DNA of 64,000 nt, taken from NCBI GenBank assembly GCA_032622095.1, contig CP136068.1, positions 54,210,025 through 54,274,024 on the forward strand. Direction: 5' to 3'. The stretch's first letter is position 1, and each line of letters starts with the position of its first letter. This DNA is from Siphonodentalium dalli (lineage: Eukaryota; Mollusca; Scaphopoda; Gadilida; Siphonodentaliidae). A model generated the notes under the pieces. That model did not search any database. It was not told the origin of the DNA and saw only the letters and a list, made by a program, of their open reading frames with translations. Position numbers and translations under genes: made by a program. Below, piece after piece: positions 1 to 10,946 of the stretch.

Positions 1-236
1 CTAGTCCGGAACATAAGGATCCTGGTCAAATTCCAGAGAAATCCAGTAATAGTGTCAACATTTCTCCTTCAAAGAGGATGCTAATAAAGAATAGGATAAA
101 GTCGCTAGCAAACTGGGCGATTCGTGACAAGTCAAAGAACAAAGCTGAAGATGGAGATGATGCTGTTGAGTTAGTTTTGACCAACAATGGACTTGAGTTA
201 GATGAGTGTGGATTTCCTCTTGCAATTTTCACCAAG
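1..236 (+). CDS. AVL9: AVL9 exon (partial at left edge)
   Basis: The frame is open from base 3 to the donor at 237 (aag|gttagt). It encodes a Ser/Lys/Asp-rich linker followed by the conserved block 'LDECGFPLAIFTK'. The linker ('SPSKRMLIKNRIKSLANWAI') is likely a disordered insert between conserved AVL9 segments. The exon leaves phase 0. Its true 5' end is either outside the window or at the 'ctag' of bases 1-4, which could be an acceptor; this cannot be decided here. Confidence 0.88.
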
Positions 237-384
237 GTTAGTTTTGAAAATGAAAAATGCCATGTAAAGAACTTCCTTTGAAACTTTGCAATGGTTAACT
301 TTCCTACCCTTCTTCAACGTAAAGTCAGATTTTTTTTGCTCTGAAAAACTCAAAGTGAACCTAAGATGAAACATTAGTCAGAGA

Positions 385-1231
385 CAGACCTGTTTACTTT
401 CAAAATTGGAAATCAGGAGATTTGTCCTCAGAAATCAGGAGATTTAGTGAAAAATCGGGAGATTTTTTTTCAATGTCAGTATCGTGGAAAAAAACTTCAT
501 ATTTTTCATTTTAAATGTCATATATAGACTGTTGCATTGGGTTTTCATCTGCCACAATTATGGCCTTGAAATCACTGAATCATTTGGAAATAAAATTACG
601 ATTTTCAGGTTATGGATCACGTTTTATTTCGAACAAGGCAATACAGCGATTAAAACTATAGTTGCACACTATAAAATGGTGCTATCGGATAACATCGTTG
701 AATTTTTGACATAATTGCTTGAGGTCCGTTCGATTCGCGTTATGTTATCATTGCGTATACAAAACACGGAATACCAAAAAGACGGAAACGGAACTTTCAC
801 CGACACAAAAACGAACAAAAAGTTTAAATCGGCAATATAATAATTTGAGTCGGCGGTTTTAAAGCAGTTGGTCGGGACGAGCAGAAACCAACACTTTATT
901 AAGTGTGGCCAAAAAAGGAAGGCTTCTTGTTTGATATATTATAATCCTTGTCTGGACATTGAAGACTGCATTTACTTACTCAACGCTGTTAAACAAAAGA
1001 GTCAACATTGTGTCAACATTTTGTCACTGTTTGACTTGCAGGCGATATATTCCTAATTGCTTTGTAACACTATAGCATGCATGGGCAGCATGGCTTATAG
1101 CTTAATACAGCCGTTGGCTAATTTTGGTTTTATTATTTGAATCGGGAGATTTCGTTTCCCGATCGGGAGCACAGGAGAAATGACACAAAATCGGGAGACT
1201 CCCGCCGAAATCGGGAAAGTAAACAGGTCTG
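385..1231. mobile_element. hAT-like non-autonomous DNA transposon, 847 bp
   Basis: Perfect 17-bp terminal inverted repeats begin CAG (cagacctgtttactttc at 385-401 and its reverse complement at 1215-1231). An exact 8-bp target duplication 'gtcagaga' flanks them at 377-384 and 1232-1239. CAG termini plus 8-bp duplications are diagnostic of the hAT superfamily. Sub-terminal copies of 'atcgggaga'-type words lie inside both ends. No transposase frame is visible, so it must have been moved in trans. The intact ends suggest a fairly young insertion in AVL9 intron 1. Confidence 0.85.
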
Positions 1232-1239
1232 GTCAGAGA

Positions 1240-2125
1240 ACTAAAAAACAAATATACAAGTTTTAAAATGTAAAACTATTTTAAGAAACCAAACCATGTA
1301 ATCAAGAGCCAATGAAACAGTGCATTATCAAACATAATGTCAGCATATGAGATTCAAAGATTGGGTGTTACTTTGTAACAATGATGGTAAAACATGGCAT
1401 TTGAGATGAAACATACACATGTAAGCAATTAAGAAAGAATTGCAGATTTTGTTAAAAATGTCATCTGGTCCTTGAAATAATATTTAAACGCCATAAAAAT
1501 GGTAAGTTCCCCTCTCTTGTAATACCCTGTAATGGGTATCTCCTATGCTATTCATCCAATTGTATTGAAATTTAGAACGATTTGAGGACATGGTAAATAC
1601 AGCACATTATGGGAGATAATTAACCCGATGGCATTCTAACTTCTTCTGAATGTCACTTGATTGGGAAATTTATCATTATAAAAAATTACACTTTCAACTT
1701 TGACACTCAATGGCTTCATGTTTGTATGGGTTAACTGGGTAATGAGTGTTGTTTAAGTGTCATTGACCTTATTACTGCATGGGAATATTATGACATTGAC
1801 TAGTTGTTACGCTGTTGGAATTTAGTGGCATGATTTTGGCCCCACATATCTGATCCACTGCAATTTCTCGAAAGGAGCCATGCCACATATAATGGGCCAA
1901 ACAAGGGTCATCGTTATAGGTTTTGGCTGCATTTACTATGTTCTCAATTCGTTTAAAATTTCTATAAATTATATGGGGGGCTTACTTTTTTAAGGTGTTT
2001 ATTTTGGGTAAACAAGGCTCAATGAATTGCATACTGGTACTTAACAAATCATAGTGGTTTCACCACACACAGGTTACAAGGTTACATAAAACAATGTTAT
2101 AACAATCTCATCTCATCAGGGTAAC
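1240..2125. other. AVL9 intron 1, unannotated stretch
   Basis: AT-rich intronic sequence with no open frame of interest, no inverted ends and no tandem structure that I can see. Confidence 0.5.
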
Positions 2126-2371
2126 TATTAGTAGACTCATTCCCTAATGGCCCAGTCATGTTACACTATTAGTACACTCATTCCCTAATGGCCCAGTCAT
2201 GTTACACTATTAGTACACTCATTCCCTAATGGCCCAGTCATGTTACACTATTAGTACACTCATTCCCTAATGGCCCAGTCATGTTACACTATTAGTACAC
2301 TCATTCCCTAATGGCCCAGTCATGTTACACTATTAGTACACTCATTCCCTAATGACCCAGTCATGTTACAC
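2126..2371 (+). repeat. 41-bp tandem repeat, 6 copies
   Basis: Six head-to-tail copies of a 41-bp unit (tattagtacactcattccct followed by aatggcccagtcatgttacac). They span exactly 246 bp with only two or three substitutions (first and last copies). Near identity indicates recent expansion. Confidence 0.95.
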
Positions 2372-2559
2372 TAAAAAATGACCGATTAAAGCTGGTATGA
2401 TCAGATCTGTTGGGAAGTACCATCCTTGATCCACGATTTCACATCCCAACATGCATGTAGTAGCCTTCTTTTGAGAAATCATGATAATGGATACCAACAA
2501 AAATTACTTCTGTTCATCCAAAGTTTTATCTGATGACCATGTTTGTCCAAGTCAAAATA

Positions 2560-2749
2560 CTATTCAGCTTTATAGTGATACAATTCAGTTGTATAATGTT
2601 ACAATTCAGCTTTATAATGATACTATTCAGCTTTATAATGATACAATTCAGATTTATAATGATATAATTCAGCTTTATAATGATACTATTCAGCTTTATA
2701 ATGATACTTTTCAGCTTTATAATGATACAATTCAACTGTATAATGATAT
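2560..2749 (+). repeat. 21-bp tandem repeat, about 9 copies
   Basis: About nine degenerate copies of a 21-bp unit (ttcagctttataatgatacaa). Because 21 is divisible by 3, both strands stay open as apparent (IQLYNDT)n or (IIIKLNC)n peptides. These are by-products of the repeat. Confidence 0.92.
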
Positions 2750-2855
2750 GGCTTAAAAAAAATAATACCTTCGTTTCCGGTAACCCTTCGCCCCGTAAAC
2801 TTTTTATTTGCAAAAAAAATTCCAAAGTTCCCAATATATTTTGGAGGCCAAATTA

Positions 2856-3480
2856 ACTTTTTATACGCCCTTTTGAAAAAAAGGCCGTATTATAGTATTG
2901 GTCTGTCCGTCCGGGCGGGCGGGCGTCCGTCCGTTAACCTGTTGTCCGGATGATAACTTTAGTTAGAGTGAACCAAAATTAGTAAAATTTGGTATGTGGG
3001 TTTATTAGCCGAAAAGTAAGTTCAAGTTCGAATTTGGGTTCCGCCCGCCAATTTTCACCGGAGTTATGCCCCTTATTTAAAATTTTTTGACTTGGAAAAT
3101 CCTTGAAATTTGTTGTCCGGATGATAACATTAGTATAGTTTATCGGAATGAATCCAAATTTGGTATATTACTTTCTCCCACCAAAACACAGGTCAAGTTC
3201 GATCTTGGGTTCTGTCCGACCATTTTTGGCAGAGTTATGCCCCTTTTTCGACTCAGAAAATTCAGTTTTTCTTATGTTTTTTTCGTTTCCGGATGATAAC
3301 TCGATTTTGGAATGTTTATACGCAAAACCCGTTTTTTTGTGGATTACATATATCGAAATACAGCTCAAGTCCGAATTTCGTTTTAAACCGATAATTTTTG
3401 CGAGAGTTATGGCCCCTTTTTTGACGTAATTTGACTTAGAAAATCCCTGAAATTTGTTGTCCGGATGATAACTTTAGTTT
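2856..3480. repeat. Interspersed repeat with three or four internal copies of about 173 bp
   Basis: It opens with a C/T/G-rich head ('ggtctgtccgtccgggcggg' region). Diverged copies of a module containing 'gttgtccggatgataac' follow at about 2939, 3112, 3285 and 3458, each with a 'gagttatgcccctt' segment. The same module recurs, more decayed, at 48030-48540. This is a non-coding interspersed family with a tandemly repeated interior; I cannot name its class. Confidence 0.65.
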
Positions 3481-3499
3481 AACCGATTTCTATATAAGA

Positions 3500-3813
3500 T
3501 TTATAGAGGTATTGCCTTTATAGTATGAGCTGGTATATACATGTCATGTATCAGATTTATATAGGTACTGTCTCACAGACATTCCCAATTTATCCCACTA
3601 TGGTATCCATTTTTCCCAATTCCATGGGCCCCAAACCATTTCCCAAAAATTATCCTTATCATATCCTCTAGAGTTGGCATACTATGGTTCTGGTATCGGA
3701 AAAGCTTATTTTTGTGTCCAATGTGGGGAAGGTGATGGTGCAGTGAAAGCTTCCCAAAGAAAATGTTCAAGACAGTCACTCCAATAATGACAAATGTGCG
3801 AGATTTGTACAAA
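3500..3813. repeat. Direct repeat copy 1 of about 310 bp (partner at 4579)
   Basis: This shares about 85-90% identity by eye with 4579-4872 in the same orientation, offset by 1,079 bp. Shared landmarks are 'tatagaggtattgccttta', 'gtatgagctggtatatac', 'catatcctctagagttggc' and 'gcttcccaaagaaaatgttc'. It is either a local duplication or two insertions of one family. Confidence 0.8.
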
Positions 3814-4578
3814 TTTTCAGTTTGAAAATTCCCAATCTCATTCTCCCAACTTGACTTTAATCTTCCAGTTTCTATTAGTTTAAGTTGCTGATTTTAATTC
3901 AATGAGTCATTAGCCTAATTAATTTGCAAAATATTGCTCACAAAACACACCAAACCAAACATAGTCAACTTTAACCCAAAATAAAACAGAAGTTTTTTAG
4001 ACTTATGGGTATGGAATATGTTTATTAACTCAATTTGATATGTTTATGGGTGTTGATTAATAGAAATTAAATGGCTTTGGACATATACCAGTATGAAAAT
4101 TTATTGTTTCATTCAAATTCTCAACAATCTGTAGTTAAATTTTCAGTTAGGCACTGAATTTTTTAATTATTTGCACTTAAGCGCAATTATTTGTGCTTAA
4201 GCGCAAAAAATATAATTATGCTTAATCACAAATAAGCTATACCAGCATGACAATTGATTGTTTTCATACAAATTCTCAACAATGTGTAGTTAAATTTTCT
4301 GATAGTTTAGGCACTGAAGCATGTAACCCCAGTATGAAAATTGGATGGAACATTGATGATTTGTGGGAAGATGCAGGGAGGTGGGGATTTTTTTAGCTGG
4401 TTAAATATTGTTCACATATTAAACAGGGAACTCATTCTTTAATGCAACATGTAATTATGGAATAACTACTAATTCTACATACACATACTAACTTATACCA
4501 AGAATAAATCATATATAATAGTCCTGAATATAATTTGTATATAATAATTTCTACTACTAGAATAAAGTCTGTATCAAA

Positions 4579-4872
4579 TTTATAGAGGTATTGCCTTTAT
4601 AGTATGAGCTGGTATATACATGCCATGTAGACATACTGTCTCTCAGACATTCCCAATTTATCCCACTACGGTATCTATTTTTCCCAATTGCATGGGCCCC
4701 AGACCCTTTCCCAAAAATTATCCCTATCATATCCTCTAGAGTTGGCATACTATGGTTCTGGTATCAGCGAAGCTTATTTTTGTGTACAATGTGGGGAAGG
4801 TGCTGGTGTAGTGAAAGCTTCCCAAAGAAAATGTTCAAGACAGTCACTCCAACATGCGAGATTTGTACAAAG
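4579..4872. repeat. Direct repeat copy 2 of about 295 bp (partner at 3500)
   Basis: Second copy of the repeat at 3500-3813, differing by scattered substitutions and small deletions. Between the copies (3814-4578) lies AT-rich sequence that holds its own diverged duplication of about 70 bp ('caaattctcaacaat' at about 4115 and 4269) and a 'cttaagcgc' palindromic patch near 4176-4204. Confidence 0.8.
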
Positions 4873-5190
4873 AGTGGTCTGACTCCTGTTATTGCCAGGC
4901 CATATTATCAATAAAAACTTAAATAAAAGATATTATACAGTGCCTTGCGAGTTCATTAAAATATTATATCCAGATAGATTATATACATAGTATACATGTA
5001 TTTACAATAAATTAAGAGCTGTTATTACCTTGTGCATTATGGGAATTTAAATAAAAAAAAAAAAGTTTACCCCCCACTCCCTACCCTAATTTTTTGCACA
5101 CCGTTACCGGAAATGAAGGTGTTATTTTATTTGGCCTATGCTCTCTCCTCCTTTAAAACCATCTGATTCCTCAGTCGATTCTCCTATTTA

Positions 5191-5541
5191 CCCTGCTGGA
5201 CAAAACAAGTGTCCACTTAACCTCAGCCGAAATGCAACTACACCGCGGCTCCACCGGCTAACTACAGTTCGGCTATAGTGTAGTTGCCGCGGTGTACATT
5301 CATTAAACTGAAAAAAGATGATACAAACCAGAAATCTAACCACAGTGTACATGCCGTTCGGCCGCAGTGTAGTTGCCATTCGGTCGTGGTGTACTTGCCG
5401 TTCGGCCGCAGTGTACTTGCCGTTCGGATGTGGTGTACTTGCCTTTCGGCCGCGGTGCTCAAATGCAGTTACAAACTCTGACACCGCGAAATAACGGCAA
5501 ATACACCGCGGTGCCAATGGACACTTGTTTTGTCCAGCGGG
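5191..5541. mobile_element. TTAA-type MITE (piggyBac-like ends), 351 bp
   Basis: Inverted termini of 25 bp with one mismatch start CCC(T/G)GCTGGACAAAAC and run to GTGTCCA at 5191-5215 and 5517-5541. The flanks are 'ttta' and 'ttag', each one change from TTAA, which fits piggyBac-type integration with eroded target sites. The interior (5347-5460) is a 24-bp tandem array of 'cttgccgttcggccgcagtg'-like units. There is no coding capacity. It lies in AVL9 intron 1. Confidence 0.6.
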
Positions 5542-5666
5542 TTAGATCTAAAATTATACATTGGAATCAGCTGTTGGAATGGTTTATTCTTTATTTTTAT
5601 GAATGTCCTATTAACATTCGTATGAGCAGTGTAGGATTTTTTTTATCTCATTCTATTCTGCTCATG

Positions 5667-5787
5667 TGGATGTACATGTACGCAGTAATACATTGATTTG
5701 GTGTAGTTATTATATATATTATGGATGTACATGTACGCAGTAATACATTGATTTGGTGTGTTATTATATATATTATTATACTCCCAC
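5667..5787 (+). repeat. Tandem duplication, about 55-60 bp x 2
   Basis: Two near-identical consecutive copies of a unit containing 'ggatgtacatgtacgcagta' and 'atacattgatttggtgt', ending in a TA-rich run. Next to it, 5788-5920 holds a short '...gttcatctgtctgtccggg...' interspersed repeat piece just upstream of the exon at 6003. Confidence 0.85.
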
Positions 5788-6002
5788 TTTTCAAAAGAGA
5801 GATGGGGGAATATTAGATTGTCTTTGTCTGTTCGTATGTTCATCTGTCTGTCCGGGAATATATCTCAGCTATGGGTTATCGGATCTGAATGAAATTTGGT
5901 AGAGAGGTTCAGGAGTGTATTCAAATGAGGACCCAATGATGTTCATGTTTGCAGTTCTAGAGTTATCCTTCTTTGTTTATTTCCATAGACGATCTATTCC
6001 AG

Positions 6003-6137
6003 GGGTCGATCTGCCATCCATACCTAAGCTTACAATACTACGACCTTCTGGAAGATGTAAATGTAAGAAGCTTTGTGATTGGTGCTACCAATGCATTATT
6101 TAAACAGAAGAGAAGCCTCACCGACGTGGTTATTGAT
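6003..6137 (+). CDS. AVL9: AVL9 exon
   Basis: The acceptor is 'ctattccag' and the donor is 'gat|gtgagt'. It is 135 bp, phase 0 to 0, 45 residues starting GSICHPYLSLQYYDLL and including 'VRSFVIGATNALFKQK'. This matches the AVL9 segment that in vertebrates reads roughly 'CLPYMALQQHHLL...VRGFVAGATNILFRQ' (recalled). It directly continues the FTK block of the previous exon. Confidence 0.93.
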
Positions 6138-7462
6138 GTGAGTTCTTCTTATCTAGACTAAGTATTCCTGTTGGTATATACAATACTCTTTAATTTGAAC
6201 ATTCTATATTAAACCTTTCATGATGTGAGCTATGCTGGTGCAGCATTAAAGATCCTGTACCAGTATAATATTCTTTGATTATCGTTCATGTGAAATATCA
6301 AATACAATTTATTCTGATTACTTTAAAATAGAAGAATATGAAATGCTTATTCTGTGAGAATATTCCATATAATCCTTAATTATTCTGAAACAATCAAAAT
6401 TCCAATGTTAAAAAATTTATTCTTGTATCAGTGATATCTGTGCCAGGAATACTATTTTGTGTTAATAACACTAATTATTCAAAATCTGGTCGAAATACTA
6501 TTTTATATATAGCAAATGAGCTTCCTTGTCTTTTATAACTTAACTTTGCAAAACGCACATTTTCTCTGTAAAGAACAACTACTGGAGTCTATAATATCCG
6601 AAACAAGAGTAACGTTAATCCAAGCATTTGTTTCCTTTGATCTCATTTCCAAGATTGAAATATGCTGTTAAATAATATAAGTTATTGCGGTTGATTAATG
6701 GTTGCGGTAACATTGATCACTTGGAGTTTATATTCAACTGAGTCATGGAGCGACGATGTTGGTCATAGGCTCCAAGCCATCAATGTAACACCATGTCAAC
6801 TGTCAATCAACCACAATATATACATGTTATGCCGACAGTCCTGGCCATTCATAGACAATTGATATTTATCTATTGATTTACTAAAATTGATCTGTGAAAA
6901 AAAATTGGTCTCTCTATAATGTTGTTGGATGTAAATGACATCATGAAAAAGCAGTCCTACTAGAGATGATGGAACAGTGGTTGTCTTGGTTTCCCTTATG
7001 TTGGTGGCTCTAGATGTAAACATTGGATATATTGCATGGCTGTCTAACCAATCAAAGATGCCGTTTCTTACTGGAGGCTGTACGCATATGAATATTGTTG
7101 TATTTGTGCTATTGAAATAAACTCAGGATTGTCATACCTCCATTCCTCACCGCATGGTTCACCAGAGTGACACCAACATCTGGACCAGGATCTGGGTTGT
7201 ATTAATATTGAAAGACATGAACTGATTCAGTAACAACATGCGAATGCATTGATACCGTAATGAAAATCATTTTGTCATGTTTTATTATTTATTTCAGTTT
7301 TATAACTGACATACAGTCTATGTTTTTAGCTCCATCGTTCAAATGGCTGCTAAATTTATTTTGGCAAATATGAGATTGACCTATTGTTGACAGTCGCCAC
7401 CATTGTTGTTGATATTGTTTATCTGTGTGGTATGACTCAGAATCCAGTTTTGTTATTTCCAG
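6138..7462. other. AVL9 intron 2
   Basis: AT-rich intron. Its only recognisable content is a short relic at about 6208-6275 ('tgctggtgcagcattaaaga') resembling the left part of the TTAA palindromic MITE family seen at 13654, 29654 and 63230. Nothing else was noted. Confidence 0.5.
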
Positions 7463-7601
7463 ATTAACGAGGGACGAATCGACATTCATGATCGTGAACT
7501 TCTTAAGCAACTGCAACTATCCACAGCTGACTTAAGATTTGCTGATATTCTTGTGAAGTCTTTCTGTGATGATGATGGTGATATGTTCATAAACCAGACA
7601 G
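7463..7601 (+). CDS. AVL9: AVL9 exon
   Basis: The acceptor is 'tatttccag' and the donor is 'acag|gttagt'. It is 139 bp and leaves phase 1. It encodes 'INEGRIDIHDRELLKQLQL' then 'STADLRFADILVKSF', the TADLRFAD signature being strongly conserved in AVL9 proteins. The acidic 'DDDGDMF' stretch leads into the next exon. Confidence 0.94.
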
Positions 7602-7764
7602 GTTAGTCACAGCAGCAAAATCATAGAAATCTTATCAATATGATGTCACAAGGTGGTACGCTGTTTGTTAACCCATATGACTGACTGACTGATAATATGC
7701 AAACAATTGTTGGGGTGATGTGCTATTCATAAATATCGAGTCTCTCTTCCCGCCAGAACAAACA

Positions 7765-8413
7765 TGTTTACTTCTGGAGTGCCAATTTCGGGAGCTTGAT
7801 CTTCCAAATTTGGGATATTTGGCTCAAATTGGGGAGACTTTTTAGAACTAAAATCTTTCTAGTTTTACTCAAATTATTACCAAATGATGCTCCATGTGGG
7901 TAACAGAACTGTAACATATCAGCTTAACTTGAACAATAAAATTACTGCCATACACCAAGGAAAACAATGTCTTTGACACCACTGCATTCGTGATGAAAGT
8001 GTGAGCAGTTAATTCCACTGTGATGATACCATCATAAAGCTGGATGGCTCTGTTATTACATGAGATATCATCACTTGTTTTTATAAAATTGGGTAAACAT
8101 CATTATTCTGGTTCTTGCGGGATGAATAATTATGTACTGACAACGTGGTTTCTTTGTATCCATACTAATTTAATTGCCATGAGTTAAGCTTTGGATAGTC
8201 GGGTGGAGATTAATTTAAATACGCAATTTGTTTTCATTGCATTTCTGTCACCTTTTTGTGAATGCTATTGTATATCAGTAAGCTGCATGTGTTGAGGATA
8301 TAATTATATGTATTTCAATTTTACTTAATTTGAGAGAAAATGTTTCCCGATTGGGAGTGGGGTAGATGGGGCTGGAGTTCGGGAGGCACCCACCTTAATC
8401 GGGAAAGTAAACA
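7765..8413. mobile_element. Probable decayed relative of the 385-1231 hAT-like element
   Basis: The left end 'tgtttacttc' and right end 'gaaagtaaaca' are inverted and match the inner part of the TIR of the 385-1231 element. 'tcggga'-type sub-terminal words are present on both sides. Clear terminal CAG bases and a target duplication could not be aligned, so the boundaries are approximate. Confidence 0.38.
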
Positions 8414-8549
8414 AGAAGTGTTCCATGCAGAGTTTGCTGGATTTTTATCCCGGTCAAAATCCATGAGAATGTTGCTTTCGTTGTTTATTATTTATCTTTA
8501 TATACTTAAATTCATTATGAACATTGTGTCTGTCTTTCCCACTATTTAT

Positions 8550-9616
8550 TGTCCCCCGACGTTTCCGTCGGAGGACTATAGAAATGACCCTCGTCCGTCT
8601 GTCCGTGCGTCTGTGCGTCCGAGATTGGGTACCTTCATCGTGTAATCATCTCCTCCTACAGTTTTAAACGTAGAGATTTGAAACTCTGGGATATTGTTCC
8701 TAACATGTTGGTGATTTGCTACATCTATATAGCTAATCAAAAATATAATTTTTTCCATATTTTTGGGGGGGGGGGGGGTTTTCGACTTAGAAAATTTGGA
8801 ACATTTTTGCCTTTTGGATGAGATTGGGTACCTTCATGGTGTAATAAACTCCTCCTACAGTTTTAAATGTAGAGATTTGAAACTCTGGGATATTGTTCCT
8901 AACATGTTGGTGATTTGCAACATCTATATAGCTAATCAAAAATATAATTTGTTCCATATTTTTGGGGGGGTTTTCGACTTAGAAAATTTGGAACATGTTT
9001 GCCTTTTGGATGAGATTGGGTACCTTCATGGTGTAATCAACTCCTCCTACAGTTTTAAATGTAGAGATTTGAAACTCTGGGATATTGTTCCTAACATGTT
9101 GGTGATTTGCAACATCTATATAGCTAATCAAAAATATAATTTGTTCCATATTTTTGGGGGGGTTTTCGACTTAGAAAATTTGGAACATTTTTGCCTTTTG
9201 GATGAGATTGGGTACCTTCATGGTGTAATCAACTCCTCCTACAGTTTTAAATGTACAGATTTGAAACTCTGGGATATTGTTCCTAACATGTTGGTGATTT
9301 GCAACATCTATATAGCTAATAAAAAATATCATTTTTTTTCATATTTTCAGGGGTTTTTTTACTTAGAAAATTTGGAACTGTTTTGCCTTTTGGATGAGAT
9401 TGGGTACCTTCAAGGTGTAATCAACTCCTCCTACAGTTTTAAATGTAGAGATTTGAAACTCTGGGATATTGTTCCTAACATGTTGGTGATTTGCAACATC
9501 TATATAGCTAATATTTTTTTATGGAGTTATTAACCCTTTTCGACTTAGAAAATTTCAACATTTTTTTTTAATTTCTTTAACAAAGCGGCATCGACTTGCC
9601 ATGTTGTCGGGGGACA
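8550..9616. mobile_element. TIR element with internal 192-bp tandem copies
   Basis: 11-bp inverted ends (tgtcccccgac at 8550-8560, gtcgggggaca at 9606-9616) enclose a '...gtccgtctgtccgtgcgtc...' head. Then come four full and two partial copies of a 192-bp module (start points near 8623, 8822, 9014, 9206, 9396). As 192 is 64 codons, the + strand stays open for 256 codons at 8763-9533, but the peptide is only the repeat translated. A G-run (8765-8778) marks the start of the first full unit. It lies in AVL9 intron 3. Confidence 0.72.
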
Positions 9617-9821
9617 CTGTGGTCTGCTGACCTTTTATTAAACTTCAATTGAACACATGGAGTTCTGTTCAGACAGTTCGCATTTTAGAAAAGCAAAAAC
9701 ATTCAAATTTTGGATCGGTAAACCCCGTCACGGTTGAGGCTATTATTGTCCCGTTATTTTGCTGGTGTGAATCCGTTGACAGAGAGTGGAATAAAGCAAA
9801 TTCGAAGTCAAGTACCCATGC

Positions 9822-9925
9822 AACGAAATGTCCGGTTTCATTTTAAATGAGTGTAAACATGTTAAAAATGAGTGTAAACATTTAACATGTTTACACTCAT
9901 TTAAAATGAAACTGGACATTTCGTT
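9822..9925. repeat. Long hairpin, 42-bp arms
   Basis: Arms 9822-9863 and 9884-9925 are reverse complements with one mismatch, separated by a 20-base loop that itself repeats 'atgagtgtaaaca'. This could be a fold-back MITE core; wider inverted ends were not found. Confidence 0.85.
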
Positions 9926-10301
9926 CAATAACATTAGCATGTGAAACTGACCAGTTTTGGTTGTGGAAAACATTTACAACAGAGTGTTCTGCTTGTGAAG
10001 TCATAGGAATTTATAGCCTGAAGGAACTTATAAATTGATACAGAAAAGCGTCGCTATTTGAACTTCAGGGCTTAGTAACAAGACACATCACATACATGTC
10101 TGTAGAATGTTGCTCGGTTGTCTGTGGTACATCAATATCAACTGCATGATAATGCTACTGTGCACTCGTTGACTCGTTGACTGTCCACATAGTTGATTTA
10201 AAAAGGTCCAATAGGAATCTTACACACATAGAACGGTTTTATCACAGTCATAACACCATTTATGCACATGGTAATCAACATGGTCATGTGATTCATTCAA
10301 A

Positions 10302-10571
10302 TATGGGTGTATATATATAGCACATTTTGGGCGGGTATGGGTCCCTCCCTGAAAGATGTCAACTAATGATGGTAAAGTGAGAAATAAATGTTGAGAATTA
10401 CCAATTTTTGCATTGATAAACCAAGATTGTTGCCAAGGTCACGTGACCTCTATGGTGATGGCATGAGTGGCCATGAACCTGTGATGCCTTTGTCTAATCA
10501 CATACAAAGTTTCAACAAATTATTCCAAGCGATACTCGAGATACAATAAGTTACTCATATATACACCCATA
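10302..10571. mobile_element. Possible 270-bp MITE
   Basis: 15-bp inverted ends (tatgggtgtatatat at 10302-10316, its complement at 10557-10571) bound a non-coding interior with 'caaggtcacgtgacctc' in the middle. The ends are TA-rich and no clear target duplication is visible, so the family is unknown. Confidence 0.42.
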
Positions 10572-10848
10572 ATGCTTTTTTCCATGTATTGTATTATTGG
10601 CAGTGTGGAATCAGTCTTTGGTGCTGAGTGGCAGCAAAAGAGTTAAAAGTCACCTTTTATGTGTATTGAAACCATACAAGTTATTAATAATATTCATTCT
10701 CTTTTGGAAGTGTTTATTTCACTATCAAAAGCTCTCACAATGTGTTCATAAGTAGGTTCAAACTCATTATTTTCTTATATAAAATACTTAGAAATATTAA
10801 TTTTATGTGTCAAATCAGATAGGGCATCTTTTATGTCATATTACCATA

Positions 10849-10916
10849 ATGTGTTATTATACCATAATGTGTTATTATGCCATAATGTGTTATTATGCCA
10901 TAATATGTAATTATGC
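10849..10916 (+). repeat. 18-bp tandem repeat, about 4 copies
   Basis: Four copies of a 'ccataatgtgttattatg'-type unit, the last one degenerate. Confidence 0.85.
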
Positions 10917-10946
10917 ATGCTATGTATTGAAATCCATTGCCCTTTT

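Noticed and set aside
3500-4872. The two direct repeats as terminal repeats of one retroelement.
   Set aside because: The 760-bp interior has no primer-binding site, polypurine tract or coding trace that I can see, and no flank duplication. A local duplication is simpler.
8763-9533. 256-codon + strand open frame with four 64-residue repeats.
   Set aside because: It is the 192-bp tandem unit of a non-coding element translated. It begins next to a G run and the amino-acid changes track nucleotide repeat variation.
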